From Simplicispira metamorpha (GTDB lineage Bacteria > Pseudomonadota > Gammaproteobacteria > Burkholderiales > Burkholderiaceae_C): a DNA stretch of 64,000 nucleotides. Location of the stretch: contig NZ_SLXH01000003.1 of the NCBI RefSeq assembly GCF_004341365.1, positions 62,001 to 126,000 of the forward strand, written 5' to 3'. Under the pieces are notes generated by a model, which saw only the letters and a program-made list of their open reading frames with translations, was not told where the DNA came from and did not search any database. Position 1 is the first letter of the stretch. Each line of letters begins with the position of its first letter. Positions 29,003-39,700 of the stretch are shown here, in pieces. The position numbers were made by a program, and so were the translations under genes.

Positions 29003-29536
29003 ATGTTGACCACCCCATTGCTTCGTTCCCGCACCGCTGCTGCGGCCCTGGTGCTTGTCAGTGCTGCGGCGCTGGGCGGTTGTGCTGCCCACCGCCAGCA
29101 TGCACACCATGCACACCATGCTCACCCCGCAGCCGCCAGCGCCAGCGCCGCGCTGGATGTGACCACGCTCAACGGCGAGCGGCCACCGGGGCGGTTGGCG
29201 CGGCTGGTCAATAGCACCACCATGCTCGACACCATCGATGTCAATGGCCAGCGCATCGTCGTTGAAAAAGGCACGCGCAAGGCGGGGACCCGGGTGGGTA
29301 TCCATGTACACGAGTACGGCGGCCACACCTGCGTGCTGTCGGGCGAGATCACCGGCTTCATGGAAGGGCACGCGCCCAAGAAGTGGCCTGCGGGCACGTG
29401 CTATTACATGCCGCCCAACATGCTGATGGCCGCTGCCAACCTGGGCACTGAAGATGTGGAGCTGATCGACACCTTCATCCTGCCGCCGGGCAAGCCCACG
29501 ATCACCATCCGCGAGCCCGGGTTTCCGGCGCAGTAA
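29003..29536 (+). CDS. Cupin-domain lipoprotein
   Basis: 177 residues. Lipoprotein signal peptide with lipobox ALGGC (cysteine near residue 30), then a histidine-rich stretch (AHHAHHAHP) and a single cupin barrel: HVHEYGGHTCVLSGEITGF carries the two histidines and the glutamate-position pattern of cupin motif 1, and GTCYYMPPNMLMAA that of motif 2. Possibly a periplasmic metal-binding protein; substrate unknown. The 255 bases before it show no clear promoter. It is convergent with rluE, three bases apart. Confidence 0.8.
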   Translation: MLTTPLLRSRTAAAALVLVSAAALGGCAAHRQHAHHAHHAHPAAASASAALDVTTLNGERPPGRLARLVNSTTMLDTIDVNGQRIVVEKGTRKAGTRVGIHVHEYGGHTCVLSGEITGFMEGHAPKKWPAGTCYYMPPNMLMAAANLGTEDVELIDTFILPPGKPTITIREPGFPAQ

Positions 29537-29538
29537 GG

Positions 29539-30282
29539 CTAGGTGGGCACGCTGGCCTCGCGCCACTGCCCGGGCGCCAGGTCGTCCAGCGCCCATGGGC
29601 CGATTTGTACGCGCACCAGGCGCAGCGTGGGCAGGCCCACGGCGGCGGTCATGCGCCGCACCTGGCGGTTGCGGCCTTCGCGGATCACCAGCTCCAGCCA
29701 GGCGGTCGGGATGCTTTGCCGAAACCGCACGGGCGGGTTGCGTGGCCACAGCGTGGGGGCGGGCTCCAGCAGCCGTGCCTGGGCGGGCAGGGTTGGCCCG
29801 TCATTGAGCAGTACGCCTGCGCGCAGTTGCGCCAGTTGCGCCTCGGTGGGCATGCCTTCCACCTGCACCCAGTAGGTTTTGGCCAGCTTGTGGCGCGGGT
29901 CGGCAATGCGCGCTTGCAGGGCGCCATCGTTGGTCAGCAGCAGCAGGCCTTCGCTGTCGCGGTCGAGGCGGCCTGCGGGATACACGCCGGGCACATCAAC
30001 AAAGTCTTTCAATGTGGCGCGGCCCTCGCCGCCGCTGAACTGGGTCAGCACGTCAAACGGCTTGTTCAGCAGCAACAGGCGCGGCGCAGCGGGCGCGGCC
30101 TTGGCCACGCGGCGCACAGGTGCGCCGGGCGCTGGGCGTGCGCTTGCGCTGCGGCTGGCTGGGCTGCGGTTGCTGCTGGCGGGGCGGGCGCTGGCGCTGG
30201 CGCTGGTACGGCTGGCGCCCGTGTCAGCAGGCCGGTCGGGCCGCAGCACGGGGCGCGGGCGGCCTGGGCGATCAGGTTTCAA
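29539..30282 (-). CDS. rluE: 23S rRNA pseudouridine synthase (RsuA/RluE family)
   Basis: 247 residues from TTG at 30282, overlapping the end of panC; GTG codons around residue 57 are possible alternatives because the first 65 residues are a low-complexity arginine/serine/alanine tail. Catalytic aspartate in [28 protein letters not shown] and [11 protein letters not shown] are family hallmarks. There is no S4 domain, as in E. coli RluE (which modifies U2457). Specificity for that position is inference. Confidence 0.85.
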   Translation of the reverse strand: MKPDRPGRPRPVLRPDRPADTGASRTSASASARPASSNRSPASRSASARPAPGAPVRRVAKAAPAAPRLLLLNKPFDVLTQFSGGEGRATLKDFVDVPGVYPAGRLDRDSEGLLLLTNDGALQARIADPRHKLAKTYWVQVEGMPTEAQLAQLRAGVLLNDGPTLPAQARLLEPAPTLWPRNPPVRFRQSIPTAWLELVIREGRNRQVRRMTAAVGLPTLRLVRVQIGPWALDDLAPGQWREASVPT

Positions 30283-31141
30283 GGTTGTCGATCAGCCGCG
30301 TGCGCCCCAAGCGGGCGGCGCCCAGCACCACCAGGCTGCCTGCGCTGTCGCTGGCCTGCGGGGGCTGCAAATCGCTGCGGCGGCGCACGGTGAGGTAGTC
30401 GCACTGCCAGCCGCGCGCGGCCAGGGTCTGCTGGGCCTGCTGCTCCAGGGCGGGCAGGGATGCGGGCCACGCGGTGGGCAGGGCCTGCGCAGCGGCCAGG
30501 GCCTGATCGGCCAGGGTGCGCAGGGCTTGCGAGAGCTGCACGGCCTGGGCGCGCTCGGCCTCGCTGAGGTAGCCGTTGCGCGAGCTCAGCGCCAGGCCAT
30601 CGGCGGCGCGCTGCGTGGCGCCGGCCACCACGGTGATGGGCAGCGCAAACTGCTGCACCATGCGGCGCAGCACCATCAGCTGCTGGTAATCCTTTTGCCC
30701 GAACAGGGCGGTGCCGTTGGCTTTGCCTGCAAATACGGCGCTCAGCAGCTTCATCACCACGGTACACACGCCGGTGAAGAAGCCGGGGCGAAATTGCCCT
30801 TCGAGGATGTCGGCCAGCAGCGGGTCGGGCTGGACCTTGAAGGTTTGCGGCTCGGGGTACAGATCGGGCTCGCGCGGGGCAAACAGCACCGTGCAACCGG
30901 CGGCGCGCAGCTGCGCGCAGTCGGCCTCCCAAGTGCGCGGGTAGCTGTCAAAGTCTTCGTGCGGCAGAAATTGCAGGCGGTTGACGAAGATGCTGGCCAC
31001 CGTGGCGTCGCCCAGCGGCTGGACCTGGCGCACCAGGGCCAGGTGGCCTTCGTGCAGGTTGCCCATGGTGGGCACGAAGGCAGGGTGCTGGTAGGCGGCC
31101 AGGGCCGCGCGCAAATCGGGGATGGTGTGAACGATGTGCAT
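30272..31141 (-). CDS. panC: Pantoate--beta-alanine ligase
   Basis: 289 residues. [15 protein letters not shown] is the nucleotide/HIGH-like motif, SIFVNRLQF binds pantoate, [10 protein letters not shown] and LSSRNGYLS are the PanC signatures. It joins pantoate and beta-alanine with ATP to make pantothenate. panB lies upstream on the same strand, separated by a dispersed-repeat copy; panD is 9 kb away. Confidence 0.97.
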   Translation of the reverse strand: MHIVHTIPDLRAALAAYQHPAFVPTMGNLHEGHLALVRQVQPLGDATVASIFVNRLQFLPHEDFDSYPRTWEADCAQLRAAGCTVLFAPREPDLYPEPQTFKVQPDPLLADILEGQFRPGFFTGVCTVVMKLLSAVFAGKANGTALFGQKDYQQLMVLRRMVQQFALPITVVAGATQRAADGLALSSRNGYLSEAERAQAVQLSQALRTLADQALAAAQALPTAWPASLPALEQQAQQTLAARGWQCDYLTVRRRSDLQPPQASDSAGSLVVLGAARLGRTRLIDNLET

Positions 31142-31155
31142 AGCCGAAAGGTTGA

Positions 31156-31210
31156 ATCAAAAACAATAGCTGCTCGCGCGCACTCTGTAAGGGCTGGAAG
31201 CCAAAAACAT
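31156..31210 (+). repeat. Copy 4 of the dispersed palindromic repeat
   Basis: In the 145-bp panB-panC gap, 15 bp before the panC start. tcaaaaacaatagctgct-cgcgc ... gggctggaagccaaaaa. Confidence 0.8.
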
Positions 31211-31286
31211 ACCAAATTCCAGGCGTGGTGCGGTGCCTTGCCGTGTGGCTGGGTCAGCGCAGCGCCAGTGGCCGTGCCAGCGCGCC

Positions 31287-32186
31287 TTACCAGGCGTGCA
31301 GCGCGTTGTCCGGGAAGGTGCCCGCCTTGACGGCCTGCACATAGGCTTCCATGGCGCCGCGCACGCTGCCCGCGTCCTGCATGAAGTTGCGGACAAATTT
31401 GGCCATCTTGCCCAGGTTCATGCCCAGCATGTCGTGCAGCACCAGCACTTGCCCGGCGGTGCCGTTGCCCGCACCGATGCCGATGGTGTGGCAGTGCGCC
31501 AGCTCGTGCGTGAGCTCGTGCGACAGCTGCGCGGGCACCATCTCCAGCACCAGCATGGTGGCGCCGGCGTCTTGCAGCTCGCGCGCCTGGCGGCGCAGGG
31601 TTTGCGCGGCCTGGTCGGTTTTGCCCTGCACGCGGTAGCCACCCAGGGCGTGGACGGTTTGCGGCGTCAGGCCCAGGTGGGCGCACACGGGCACGCCGCG
31701 ATCGACCAGAAACCGCACCGTCTCCGCTGTCCAGCCGCCGCCTTCGAGCTTGACCATGTGCGCACCCGCCTGCATCAATGCACAGGCGCTGCGCAGTGCT
31801 TGTTCTTTGGACTCGTGGTAGCTGCCAAAGGGCAGGTCGGCCACCACCCAGGCCGTGCCCTGCACCCGGTGCAGGCCGCGCGCCACGCTTTCGGTGTGAT
31901 AAACCATGGTGTCGAGCGACACACCCACGGTGCTGGGCAGCCCCTGGCAGACCATGCCCAGCGAGTCGCCCACCAGCAGGCACTCCACCCCGGCGGCATC
32001 GGCCACGGCGGCAAAGGTGGCGTCGTAGGCGGTGAGCATGGTGATTTTTTCTCCGGCCTCGCGCATTTGTTGCAGGCGCGGCAGGCTCACCGGGCGGCGC
32101 TGGGGCAGGGGCGAGGCGGGCGGCAAGGTGCCGTAGGGCGTGGCGTGGGTGGCCGACAGGGCGGCAGGCGCAGCAGTGGGGTTCAT
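31287..32186 (-). CDS. panB: 3-methyl-2-oxobutanoate hydroxymethyltransferase
   Basis: 299 residues starting [11 protein letters not shown] at 32186 (the longer frame to 32252 is not conserved-looking). [36 protein letters not shown] and [10 protein letters not shown] carry the metal-binding aspartates and glutamate of PanB. First committed step of pantoate synthesis. The first 25 residues before the barrel are low complexity. Confidence 0.96.
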   Translation of the reverse strand: MNPTAAPAALSATHATPYGTLPPASPLPQRRPVSLPRLQQMREAGEKITMLTAYDATFAAVADAAGVECLLVGDSLGMVCQGLPSTVGVSLDTMVYHTESVARGLHRVQGTAWVVADLPFGSYHESKEQALRSACALMQAGAHMVKLEGGGWTAETVRFLVDRGVPVCAHLGLTPQTVHALGGYRVQGKTDQAAQTLRRQARELQDAGATMLVLEMVPAQLSHELTHELAHCHTIGIGAGNGTAGQVLVLHDMLGMNLGKMAKFVRNFMQDAGSVRGAMEAYVQAVKAGTFPDNALHAW

Positions 32187-32323
32187 GGCTGGGTCTCGGT
32201 AAGTCCTGGGGAGGGGCGAGTGTAGGGCCTGCCTGCCTGTGGCCCGGCCCAACCCGTGGGAGCGTTCGGGTTCCCTGGCAGACCGCCTGTGGCATGGGCG
32301 TCAAGCCGCTATGCTTGCCGCCC

Positions 32324-33202
32324 ATGACATACCTCGACGATGAAACCCGCCAATCCCTGCACGCCCAGGTGCTCCTCGACGTGGCCCGCGCCTTGCAGGA
32401 AGACGTGGGCAGCGGCGACCTGACCGCTGGCCTGATTGACCCCGCGCGCCGCGCCCGGGGCCGCATCCTGGTGCGCGAAGCCGCCGTGCTGTGCGGCACC
32501 CCTTGGGCCGAGGCCGCCCTGCGCGCGCTTGACCCCACCGTGCAACTGACCTGGCATGTGGCCGAGGGCCAGCGTTGCGCTGCCGACACCGTCGTGCTGG
32601 AGTTCGAGGGCAACGCCCGCGCCCTGCTCAGCGCCGAGCGCACCGCGCTGAACTTCTTGCAGCTGCTCAGTGCCGTGGCCACCAAAACCGCCACTTACGT
32701 GCAGGCCGTGGCTGGTACCAAGGCGCATATCGTGGACACACGCAAAACCCTGCCTGGCCTGCGCCTGGCAGAAAAATACGCCGTGCGTGTGGGCGGCGGC
32801 ACCAACCACCGCATCGGCCTGCACGACGCTGTGCTCATCAAGGAAAACCACATCGCCGCTGCCGGTGGCATCACGGCGGTGCTGCGCGCTGCCGAGAAGG
32901 TGGCCGCACGCGCCCAGTTCATCGAGATTGAAGTCGAGACGCTGGAGCAGTTGCAAGAGGCGCTGGATGCGGGCGCCAAGATGGTGCTGCTGGACAACAT
33001 GCCGCTGACCACGCTGCGCGAGGCCGTGCGCACCAACGCGGCGCATGCGGGCGGCGGTGCGATTCTGGAAATCTCCGGCGGCGTCACGCTCGACGGCCTG
33101 CGCGCCCTTGCAGAAACCGGCGTGGACCGCATTTCCATCGGCACCTTGACCAAAGACGTCAAAGCCACCGATTTTTCGATGCGTTTGCAGGAGCTGCCAT
33201 GA
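32324..33202 (+). CDS. nadC: Nicotinate-nucleotide pyrophosphorylase (quinolinate phosphoribosyltransferase)
   Basis: 292 residues from MTYLDDETR (32324). [60 protein letters not shown] and the C-terminal barrel motifs ([24 protein letters not shown]) are all in place. Converts quinolinate to nicotinate mononucleotide. Overlaps nadA (ATGA); nadB, which supplies iminoaspartate, is at 42082. Confidence 0.97.
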   Translation: MTYLDDETRQSLHAQVLLDVARALQEDVGSGDLTAGLIDPARRARGRILVREAAVLCGTPWAEAALRALDPTVQLTWHVAEGQRCAADTVVLEFEGNARALLSAERTALNFLQLLSAVATKTATYVQAVAGTKAHIVDTRKTLPGLRLAEKYAVRVGGGTNHRIGLHDAVLIKENHIAAAGGITAVLRAAEKVAARAQFIEIEVETLEQLQEALDAGAKMVLLDNMPLTTLREAVRTNAAHAGGGAILEISGGVTLDGLRALAETGVDRISIGTLTKDVKATDFSMRLQELP

Positions 33203-34317
33203 CCACCACCATCACCCTCAAAGAAGTCGATTACGAGCAGCCCGCAGGCGGTGCCGTCTGCACCACCAAACACGCCTGGGCGCGCGTGCCCGCCGAGCCA
33301 TCGCCTGCCGAGCGCGCGGCCTTGAAAGACAAAATCCGCCGCCTGCTCAAGGAAAAGAACGCGGTGATGGTGTCGCACTACTACGTCCACCCCGATTTGC
33401 AGGACCTGGCCGAAGAAACCGGCGGCATCGTCAGCGACTCGCTGGAGATGGCCCGCTTTGGCCGCGACCACGCCGCGCAAACGCTGGTGGTAAGCGGCGT
33501 GCGCTTCATGGGCGAGACGGCCAAAATCTTGTCGCCCGAAAAAACCGTGCTCATGCCCGACCTGGATGCGACCTGTTCGCTGGACTTGGGCTGCCCGATT
33601 GACGAGTTTTCAGCGTTTTGCGACGCGCACCCCGACCGCACCGTGGTGGTGTACGCCAACACCAGCGCCGCTGTGAAGGCGCGCGCCGACTGGCTGGTCA
33701 CGTCCAGCTGCGCGCTGGACATCGTGCGCGCACTGAAAGACCAGGGCCACAAAATCCTGTGGGCGCCCGACCGCCACCTGGGCGACTACATCCGCCGCGA
33801 AACCGGCGCTGACATGGTGTTCTGGAACGGCGCCTGCATCGTCCATGACGAGTTCAAGGCCTTTGAGCTGGAGGCCCTGAAAAAAGAGCACCCCCACGCC
33901 AAGGTGCTGGTACACCCTGAGTCGCCCGCCGACGTGGTCGCGCTGGCCGACGCCGTGGGCTCCACCAGCGCCATCCTCAAGGCCGCGCAGACGCTGGACG
34001 CCACGGAATTCATCGTGGCCACCGACAACGGCATGATGCACAAGCTGCGCACGCTCAACCCCGGCAAAGTCTTTATTGAGGCCCCCACTGCGGGCAACAG
34101 CGCCACCTGCAAAAGCTGCGCCCACTGCCCCTGGATGGCCATGAACGGCCTGGCCGGTGTGGCCCAGGTGCTGGAAACCGGCGCCAACGCCATCGATGTG
34201 GACGCCGCCATCATCCCGCGCGCGCGCCTGCCCATTGACCGTATGCTGGCCTTCACCGCTGCCCTGAAAAATGGCCAACCCACCAGCGGCCTGGTGCCAC
34301 ACATCGGCGCAGCGTAG
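33199..34317 (+). CDS. nadA: Quinolinate synthase
   Basis: 372 residues. [20 protein letters not shown] and [19 protein letters not shown] are substrate motifs; cysteines in [19 protein letters not shown] and [13 protein letters not shown] supply the ligands of the oxygen-sensitive [4Fe-4S] cluster. Condenses iminoaspartate with dihydroxyacetone phosphate. Coupled to nadC. Confidence 0.97.
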   Translation: MTTTITLKEVDYEQPAGGAVCTTKHAWARVPAEPSPAERAALKDKIRRLLKEKNAVMVSHYYVHPDLQDLAEETGGIVSDSLEMARFGRDHAAQTLVVSGVRFMGETAKILSPEKTVLMPDLDATCSLDLGCPIDEFSAFCDAHPDRTVVVYANTSAAVKARADWLVTSSCALDIVRALKDQGHKILWAPDRHLGDYIRRETGADMVFWNGACIVHDEFKAFELEALKKEHPHAKVLVHPESPADVVALADAVGSTSAILKAAQTLDATEFIVATDNGMMHKLRTLNPGKVFIEAPTAGNSATCKSCAHCPWMAMNGLAGVAQVLETGANAIDVDAAIIPRARLPIDRMLAFTAALKNGQPTSGLVPHIGAA

Positions 34318-34329
34318 TTTTGCTATTGG

Positions 34330-34378
34330 GTTGATAGCTGCTTGCGCCCGTACAGCGGGCGTTTGCGCCTGTTTTTGC
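34330..34378 (+). repeat. Copy 5 of the dispersed palindromic repeat
   Basis: Just after nadA. ttgatagctgcttgcgcc ... gcgggcg ... cctgtttttg. Confidence 0.7.
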
Positions 34379-34480
34379 TTTCAAGAGGCAATGGTGTGCT
34401 GGCGCCCCGCACGGCGCCAGCGCCAGCGCCAGGGCGTGGACGGGTGCGCCACACGCCGCGCCCTGTGGATTTTGCTTTGT

Positions 34481-34529
34481 TTTTGATAGCTGTTTGCGCA
34501 TGCCCCATCAGTGCTGGAGGCCGATTTGA
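34481..34529 (+). repeat. Copy 6 of the dispersed palindromic repeat, carrying the start site of pabBC
   Basis: ttttgatagctgtttgcgc ... agtgctggaggccgatttga. The GGAGG of the right arm (34516-34520) lies five bases before the TTG start at 34526. The 208-bp nadA-pabBC gap thus holds two repeat copies and a GC-rich stretch with nothing else recognisable. Confidence 0.85.
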
Positions 34530-36517
34530 CCACTACCGCGCTCCTTGATTTCACCCAGCCGCAAGGCCCCGCTGCCACCCGCCTGCGCCACGCTTTTGGT
34601 GCGCCGCGCCAGGTGCTGGTGGCCCACGCCTTGCACGAGGTGCGAGCCGTGCTGGACGCGGTACACGCCAGCGCCCAGCGCGGCCAGTGGTGCGTAGGTT
34701 ACGTGGCCTACGAGGCCGCCGCCGCCTTCGATGCCGCCCTGCACACCCACGCTGCCGATGGCCCGCTGGCCTGGTTTGCCGTCTATGACGCGCCCTTGCC
34801 CTGGCCCGATGGAGCACCGGCTGCCCTGGCCGCTGCGACCGCTGCGACCGCTGCGACCGCTGCGACATCTTCTGCCGATTTCGCTGCCCCTGTGTCGGGC
34901 GCTGCGCCCGCCGCCGAGCCTGCCGCCCAGGTGGACTGGACAGGCGCCCCCGAGCGCGCCGACTTTGACGCCGCCATCGCCCACATCCAGCAGGCCATTG
35001 GCGCGGGCGAGCTGTACCAGGTCAACTACACCGCGCCGCTCACCGGCCCGTTGCGCCAGGGCAGCGCGGCGGCGCTGTTTGCCGCCTTGCAGCGCGCCCA
35101 GCCCGGGGGCTATAGCGCCTGCATCGACACCGCCGCCGCGCAGCAGGCGCTGGCCGCCACGGACACGGGCGTTGGCGTTGGCGTTAGTGCGGCCACGGCT
35201 CCGGGGGGCAGTGCAGGCACGCCCGCTGCGCCCGCCATGCAGGTGCTGTCGGTGTCGCCCGAATTGTTTTTTGACTGGCAGGATGCGCCCGGCGGTGGCC
35301 ACATCCTGGCGCGCCCCATGAAAGGCACCGCCCCGCGCGGCGCCACGCCCGAGGAGGATGCTGCCCAGGCCGCGCACCTGCGCACCTCCGCCAAAGAGCG
35401 CGCCGAGAACGTCATGATCGTGGACTTGCTGCGCAACGACCTCTCGCGCATCGCCCAGCCCCACAGCGTGCAGGTGCCCGTGCTGTTCCACACCCAGGCC
35501 CTGCCCACCGTGTGGCAAATGACCTCCGACGTGCAGGCGCGCACCCGGCCCGGCACCACCCTGACCGAGGTGTTTGCCGCGCTGTTTCCGTGTGGCTCGG
35601 TCACTGGTGCGCCCAAGGTGCGCGCCATGCAGATGATCCGGACGCTGGAGCCAGCGCCGCGCGGCGTGTACTGCGGCGCCATCGGCGTGGTGCGGCCTGC
35701 GGGCGTGGCCGGGGCCGATGGCCTGTGCCGCGTGGCGGCCACCTTCAACGTGCCCATTCGCACCGTGGTGCTGCGCGCCACGCCCGATGGCAGCACCACC
35801 GCCACCTGCGGCATTGGCAGCGGCATCACCTCGGGCGCCAGCGCCGCTGCCGAATGGCAGGAGTGGCGCCACAAGCGTGCCTTTGCCGAGCGCGCCAGTG
35901 CGCCGTTTGACCTGCTTGAAACCCTGGCGCTGGATGGCGGCCAGCTGCGCCACCAGGGCGAGCACCTGGTGCGCCTGCACGCGGCGGCGGTGCATTTTGG
36001 CTACCCCTGGTCGGCAGAGGCGGTGGCGCAATGCCTGCACGACCTGGCCCGTGCCCACCCGCAGGGCCTGTGGCGCGTGCGCCTGCTGCTGTCCGCCCAG
36101 GGCCAGCCCCGTGCCGAAGCCTTTGCCTTGCAGCCCACCCCGGTGCCCGTGCGCCTGCAACTGGCGCCACGCCCCTTCGAGGCCGCGCACAGCGAATTCG
36201 TGCGCTACAAAACCACGCGCCGCGCGCACTACGCCGCCTTTGCCCCGACCGCGCCGGGCGTGTTCGACACCGTGCTGTGGAACGAGGCGGGCGAGATCAC
36301 CGAATGCACCTTTGGCAACATCGCCGCGCTCCTGGATGGCCGCTGGACCACGCCGCCGCTGGCCTGTGGCCTGCTGCCCGGTGTGGGCCGTGCCGTGGCA
36401 CTGCGCCAGGGCCGCGTGACCGAGGCGGTGCTGCGCGTGGATGACGTGCCGCGCGTGCAGGCCTGGGCGTTCATCAACAGCCTGCGCGGTTGGCTGGATG
36501 CGCAATGGGTGGATTGA
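34526..36517 (+). CDS. pabBC: Fused aminodeoxychorismate synthase component I and aminodeoxychorismate lyase
   Basis: 663 residues from TTG at 34526, preceded by GGAGG supplied by a dispersed repeat; GTG at 34511 in the same frame is the alternative. The N-terminal part (1 to about 430) is a chorismate-utilising domain: ELYQVNYTAPLTG, RPMKGTAPRGATP, ENVMIVDLLRNDLSRI and FPCGSVTGAPKVRAM. The C-terminal part (about 450-663) is a class IV aminotransferase-fold lyase with the PLP lysine in RYKTTRRAHY and ECTFGNIAAL. Together with a PabA glutaminase it would make p-aminobenzoate for folate. A 9-bp tandem repeat gives an AATAATAAT linker near residue 105. Confidence 0.93.
   Translation: MTTTALLDFTQPQGPAATRLRHAFGAPRQVLVAHALHEVRAVLDAVHASAQRGQWCVGYVAYEAAAAFDAALHTHAADGPLAWFAVYDAPLPWPDGAPAALAAATAATAATAATSSADFAAPVSGAAPAAEPAAQVDWTGAPERADFDAAIAHIQQAIGAGELYQVNYTAPLTGPLRQGSAAALFAALQRAQPGGYSACIDTAAAQQALAATDTGVGVGVSAATAPGGSAGTPAAPAMQVLSVSPELFFDWQDAPGGGHILARPMKGTAPRGATPEEDAAQAAHLRTSAKERAENVMIVDLLRNDLSRIAQPHSVQVPVLFHTQALPTVWQMTSDVQARTRPGTTLTEVFAALFPCGSVTGAPKVRAMQMIRTLEPAPRGVYCGAIGVVRPAGVAGADGLCRVAATFNVPIRTVVLRATPDGSTTATCGIGSGITSGASAAAEWQEWRHKRAFAERASAPFDLLETLALDGGQLRHQGEHLVRLHAAAVHFGYPWSAEAVAQCLHDLARAHPQGLWRVRLLLSAQGQPRAEAFALQPTPVPVRLQLAPRPFEAAHSEFVRYKTTRRAHYAAFAPTAPGVFDTVLWNEAGEITECTFGNIAALLDGRWTTPPLACGLLPGVGRAVALRQGRVTEAVLRVDDVPRVQAWAFINSLRGWLDAQWVD
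34832..34867 (+). repeat. 9-bp tandem repeat in pabBC
   Basis: gctgcgacc three times perfectly plus a fourth unit with one change, coding for repeated Ala-Ala-Thr in a low-complexity linker. In-frame unit length. Confidence 0.85.
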
Positions 36518-36533
36518 TGGAGGTTGTTTTGTG

Positions 36534-36578
36534 CCGCCAAGGCCCGTGCAGTGGGCGCAAGCAGCTATCGTTTTGATG
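36534..36578 (-). repeat. Copy 7 of the dispersed palindromic repeat
   Basis: In the 246-bp gap between pabBC and the diguanylate cyclase; minus orientation, ending gggcgcaagcagctatcg then ttttgat. The rest of the gap includes an AT-rich stretch near 36650-36700 that probably holds the promoter, but no clear -35/-10 pair. Confidence 0.75.
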
Positions 36579-36763
36579 AATGGATGCGCGGGTGCTGGTG
36601 CGCCGCGCGCTGATTCAGAGGGCGCGCGCGCGGGCGCTGCGCAAGCGCCATTTACACCAAAATGTGACAATCAAAGGCAATTTGATACTTTTTTGCAGGT
36701 GCTCCCTGGGGCTGGCCTGCACGGCTTGCCGCACTGGCAGCGCCACGTACTGCCTTTGAACGC

Positions 36764-39700
36764 ATGCCAAAAATCCCCTTCCCTTTGCCCCTGGTGGCCC
36801 GCCAGTACCAGTCAGGCTTGCTGGGTGGTTTGCTGGTGCTGTTGGTGTGTGCTATCTATTGGGTGCATTTGCTGGGCGACCACGCAGACCGGCTGACCGA
36901 CGCAGAAAGCCAAGCCCGCCAGCGCGCTGTGCAGTTGTCGGCCCACATGACCACGCAGGTCAGTACGCTGGTGTCCGGGCTGGAGTACCTGGCCAAGAAT
37001 CTCGCTGCCACCTACGACGATGACCCCGGTGGGGCTTTTTTGCTGGCCGAGCGCACGGCATGGAAAACGTTTCCCCAGAACAGCATCATCCAGGTGGGCG
37101 TGGCAGATGCTTCGGGGCGCCTGACCTACTCCAGCCAGCCCACCGGCGTTCGGTCGGTGTCGATTGCCGACCGGGAACATTTCCGCGTACATGCGCAGGG
37201 CGGGCAGCCCCGGCTGTTCATCAGCCGGCCGGTGCTGGGCCGGGTGTCGGGGCAGTGGAGCATCCAGTTCTCTTACCCCCTCGAACACGACGGGCGGTTT
37301 GCGGGCGTGGTGGTGGTGTCCATGTCGCCTGAATACATTGCCAGTGGGTTTCGTGAGCTGTTTGGCTCGGGCAGCAACGTGGCCCTGTTGGTGCGCGCCG
37401 ATGGCACCTACCTGGCACGCTCGCATTTTTTGGACAAGGTGCTGGACAAGTCCGTGCCCAAAAACCGGGGTTTTTTGACCTCGCCGCAGGCGGTGCGCGG
37501 CGAATACCGCGTGATGGATCCCATTGAGGGTGTGGATCGCTATTACGCCTGGAGTCGGCTCAAGCAGTTCCCGCTGGTCGTCGCCGTGGGGCTGGATCGT
37601 GCCCGCGCCCTGGCCGCCACGCAAAGTGCCATCCAGGACAGTCTGTGGCGCAACGCCGTGGGCAGCTTTCTCATCGTGCTGGCGCTCTTGGGTATGGCGC
37701 TGCTGTTGAGGCGCGTGCAGCAAGACCGCGCGCTGCTCCAGGAAAACGAACAGCGCTACCAGCTGGCGCTGGAGGGCGGTGCCCTGGGCGTCTGGGACTG
37801 GAGCCTGCGCACCCAACGCCTGGGCGTGGACTCGCATCTGGCCTACTTGCTGGGCCTGTCTCCCGATGGCGTGCAGCAGGGCCTGGAGGGCCTGCTGCCG
37901 CTGGTGCATCCGGACGACCGACCCGGCATCGATGCCTTGGTCGAGCCGCTGCGCCGTGGCCAGATCGACCGCTTTGCGCGCGAGCTGCGCCTGCGCCACC
38001 ACAGCGGCCAGTGGCGCTGGCTGGACGTGCGCGGCAAGGTGGGCCAGCGCGGCCAGGGCGGGCGGGCCGAGCGCATCTTTGGCACCTTCTCGGACGTCAC
38101 GGCCCGGCGCGAGAGCGAGGCATTGCAGGCCGAGTTGCAAGCGCGCCTGGGCAAGCTGGTGGCGCAGGTGCCGGGCGCCGTGTACCAGTACCGCCTGAGT
38201 GCGGACGGCCACAGCAGCTTTCCTTACGCCAGCTCGGGCATCAGCGATGTGTATGGCCTGACGCCGCAGGAGGCCATGCGCGATGGCAGCCAGGTGTTTG
38301 GCCGCATCCACCCCGAAGACCGGCAGCGCGTCAGCGACAGCATCGTGGTGTCGGCGCGCCACCTCACGCCCTGGGTGTGCGAATACCGCACGCTGCTGGC
38401 CGACGGCCAGGTGCACTGGCTGGCCGGCCACGCCAACCCCGAGCGCGAGACCGACGGCGGCACGCTGTGGCACGGCTACATCCACGACATCACCGAGCAG
38501 CACGCCGCCCACGACGCCCTGCGCCGCAGCGAAGAACGCCTGCGCATGACCGCCGCTGCCGTGGGCGATGGCCTGTGGGAGTGGAACACCGCCAGCGGCC
38601 ACATGGAGTTTGATGCGCGCTGCCAGGACATTCTGGGCTACGCCAGCCCCATCCGCCGCGTGGTTTTTGCAGACTGGTGCCAGTCCATCCACCCCAACGA
38701 CGGCCACAAGGCGCTGGGCCTGTTGCAGCGCCAGGTGGGGCTGGGCGAGCCCTTTGCGCTGGAGCTGCGCCTGCGCTGCGCCTGCGCCTGCGGCACCTGG
38801 CGCTGGGTGGAACTGCGGGGCCAGGCCGCGCCCCTGGAAGGCAGCGATGGCGCACGCGTCATGGGCACCCTGACCGACATCGGCCAGCGCCGTGCCGATG
38901 CGCAGCTGCGCCGCGCCCTGCTCGACAACGCCGGGGCCTTGCTGATCGTGACCGGCGCAGACCGCACCGTGCGCCTGACCAACCAGCGCGCCATCGACAT
39001 GTTCTCTGGCAACGGCCAGTCTCTGGCTGGCAGCGACATGCGCTTTTTTTACTGGAACCCCACCGACTTTGTGGAGGCGGGCAAGCACTACGCGCAGGTG
39101 CGCGCCACGGGCGAGTCCTGGATGGAATACCCCATGCGCTCGGCCCATGGTGAGCAGCGCTGGTTTGCCATCCGGGGCACGCTGCTGGACGCCGAACAGC
39201 CCGAGGGCGAAGTGATCTGGACGCTGGTCGATACTACCGAGCGCCGCCACGCAGAACAGGCGCTGGCCACGGCACGCGCCCACCTGCTGGAGGTGATAGA
39301 GCATGTGCCCGGCGGCGTGCTGGTGCAAAACACGGCAGGCAGCGTGGTGGTGGTCAACAACCAGGCCTGCCAGCTGCTGGGGCTGGGGGCACCCGCTGCC
39401 GACCTGGTGGGGCTATCGGCCCAGGCCTTGCAGCAGCGCATGGCGCCCGAGGTGCTGCGCCACTGGCAGGCGGCCCGGGCGGGTGCCACGGTGTTGGCGC
39501 TGCCCGACGGCCGCATGCTCCAGTGCGAGCAGATTCAGATGCGCACGGCGGGCCAGGACATAGGCCAGCTGTGGATCGTGCGCGACATCACCGAGCGGCG
39601 CCGGCGCGAGGAAACCTTGCAGCGCCTGGCCACCACCGATGCCCTGACGGGGCTGGCCAACCGGCGCGCCTTTGCGCAGCGGCTTGACGTTGCGCTGGAG

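Noticed and set aside
36812-39328. Minus-strand open frame of 838 codons under the diguanylate cyclase
   Set aside because: No recognisable motif; the plus strand encodes a complete dCACHE-PAS-GGDEF protein.
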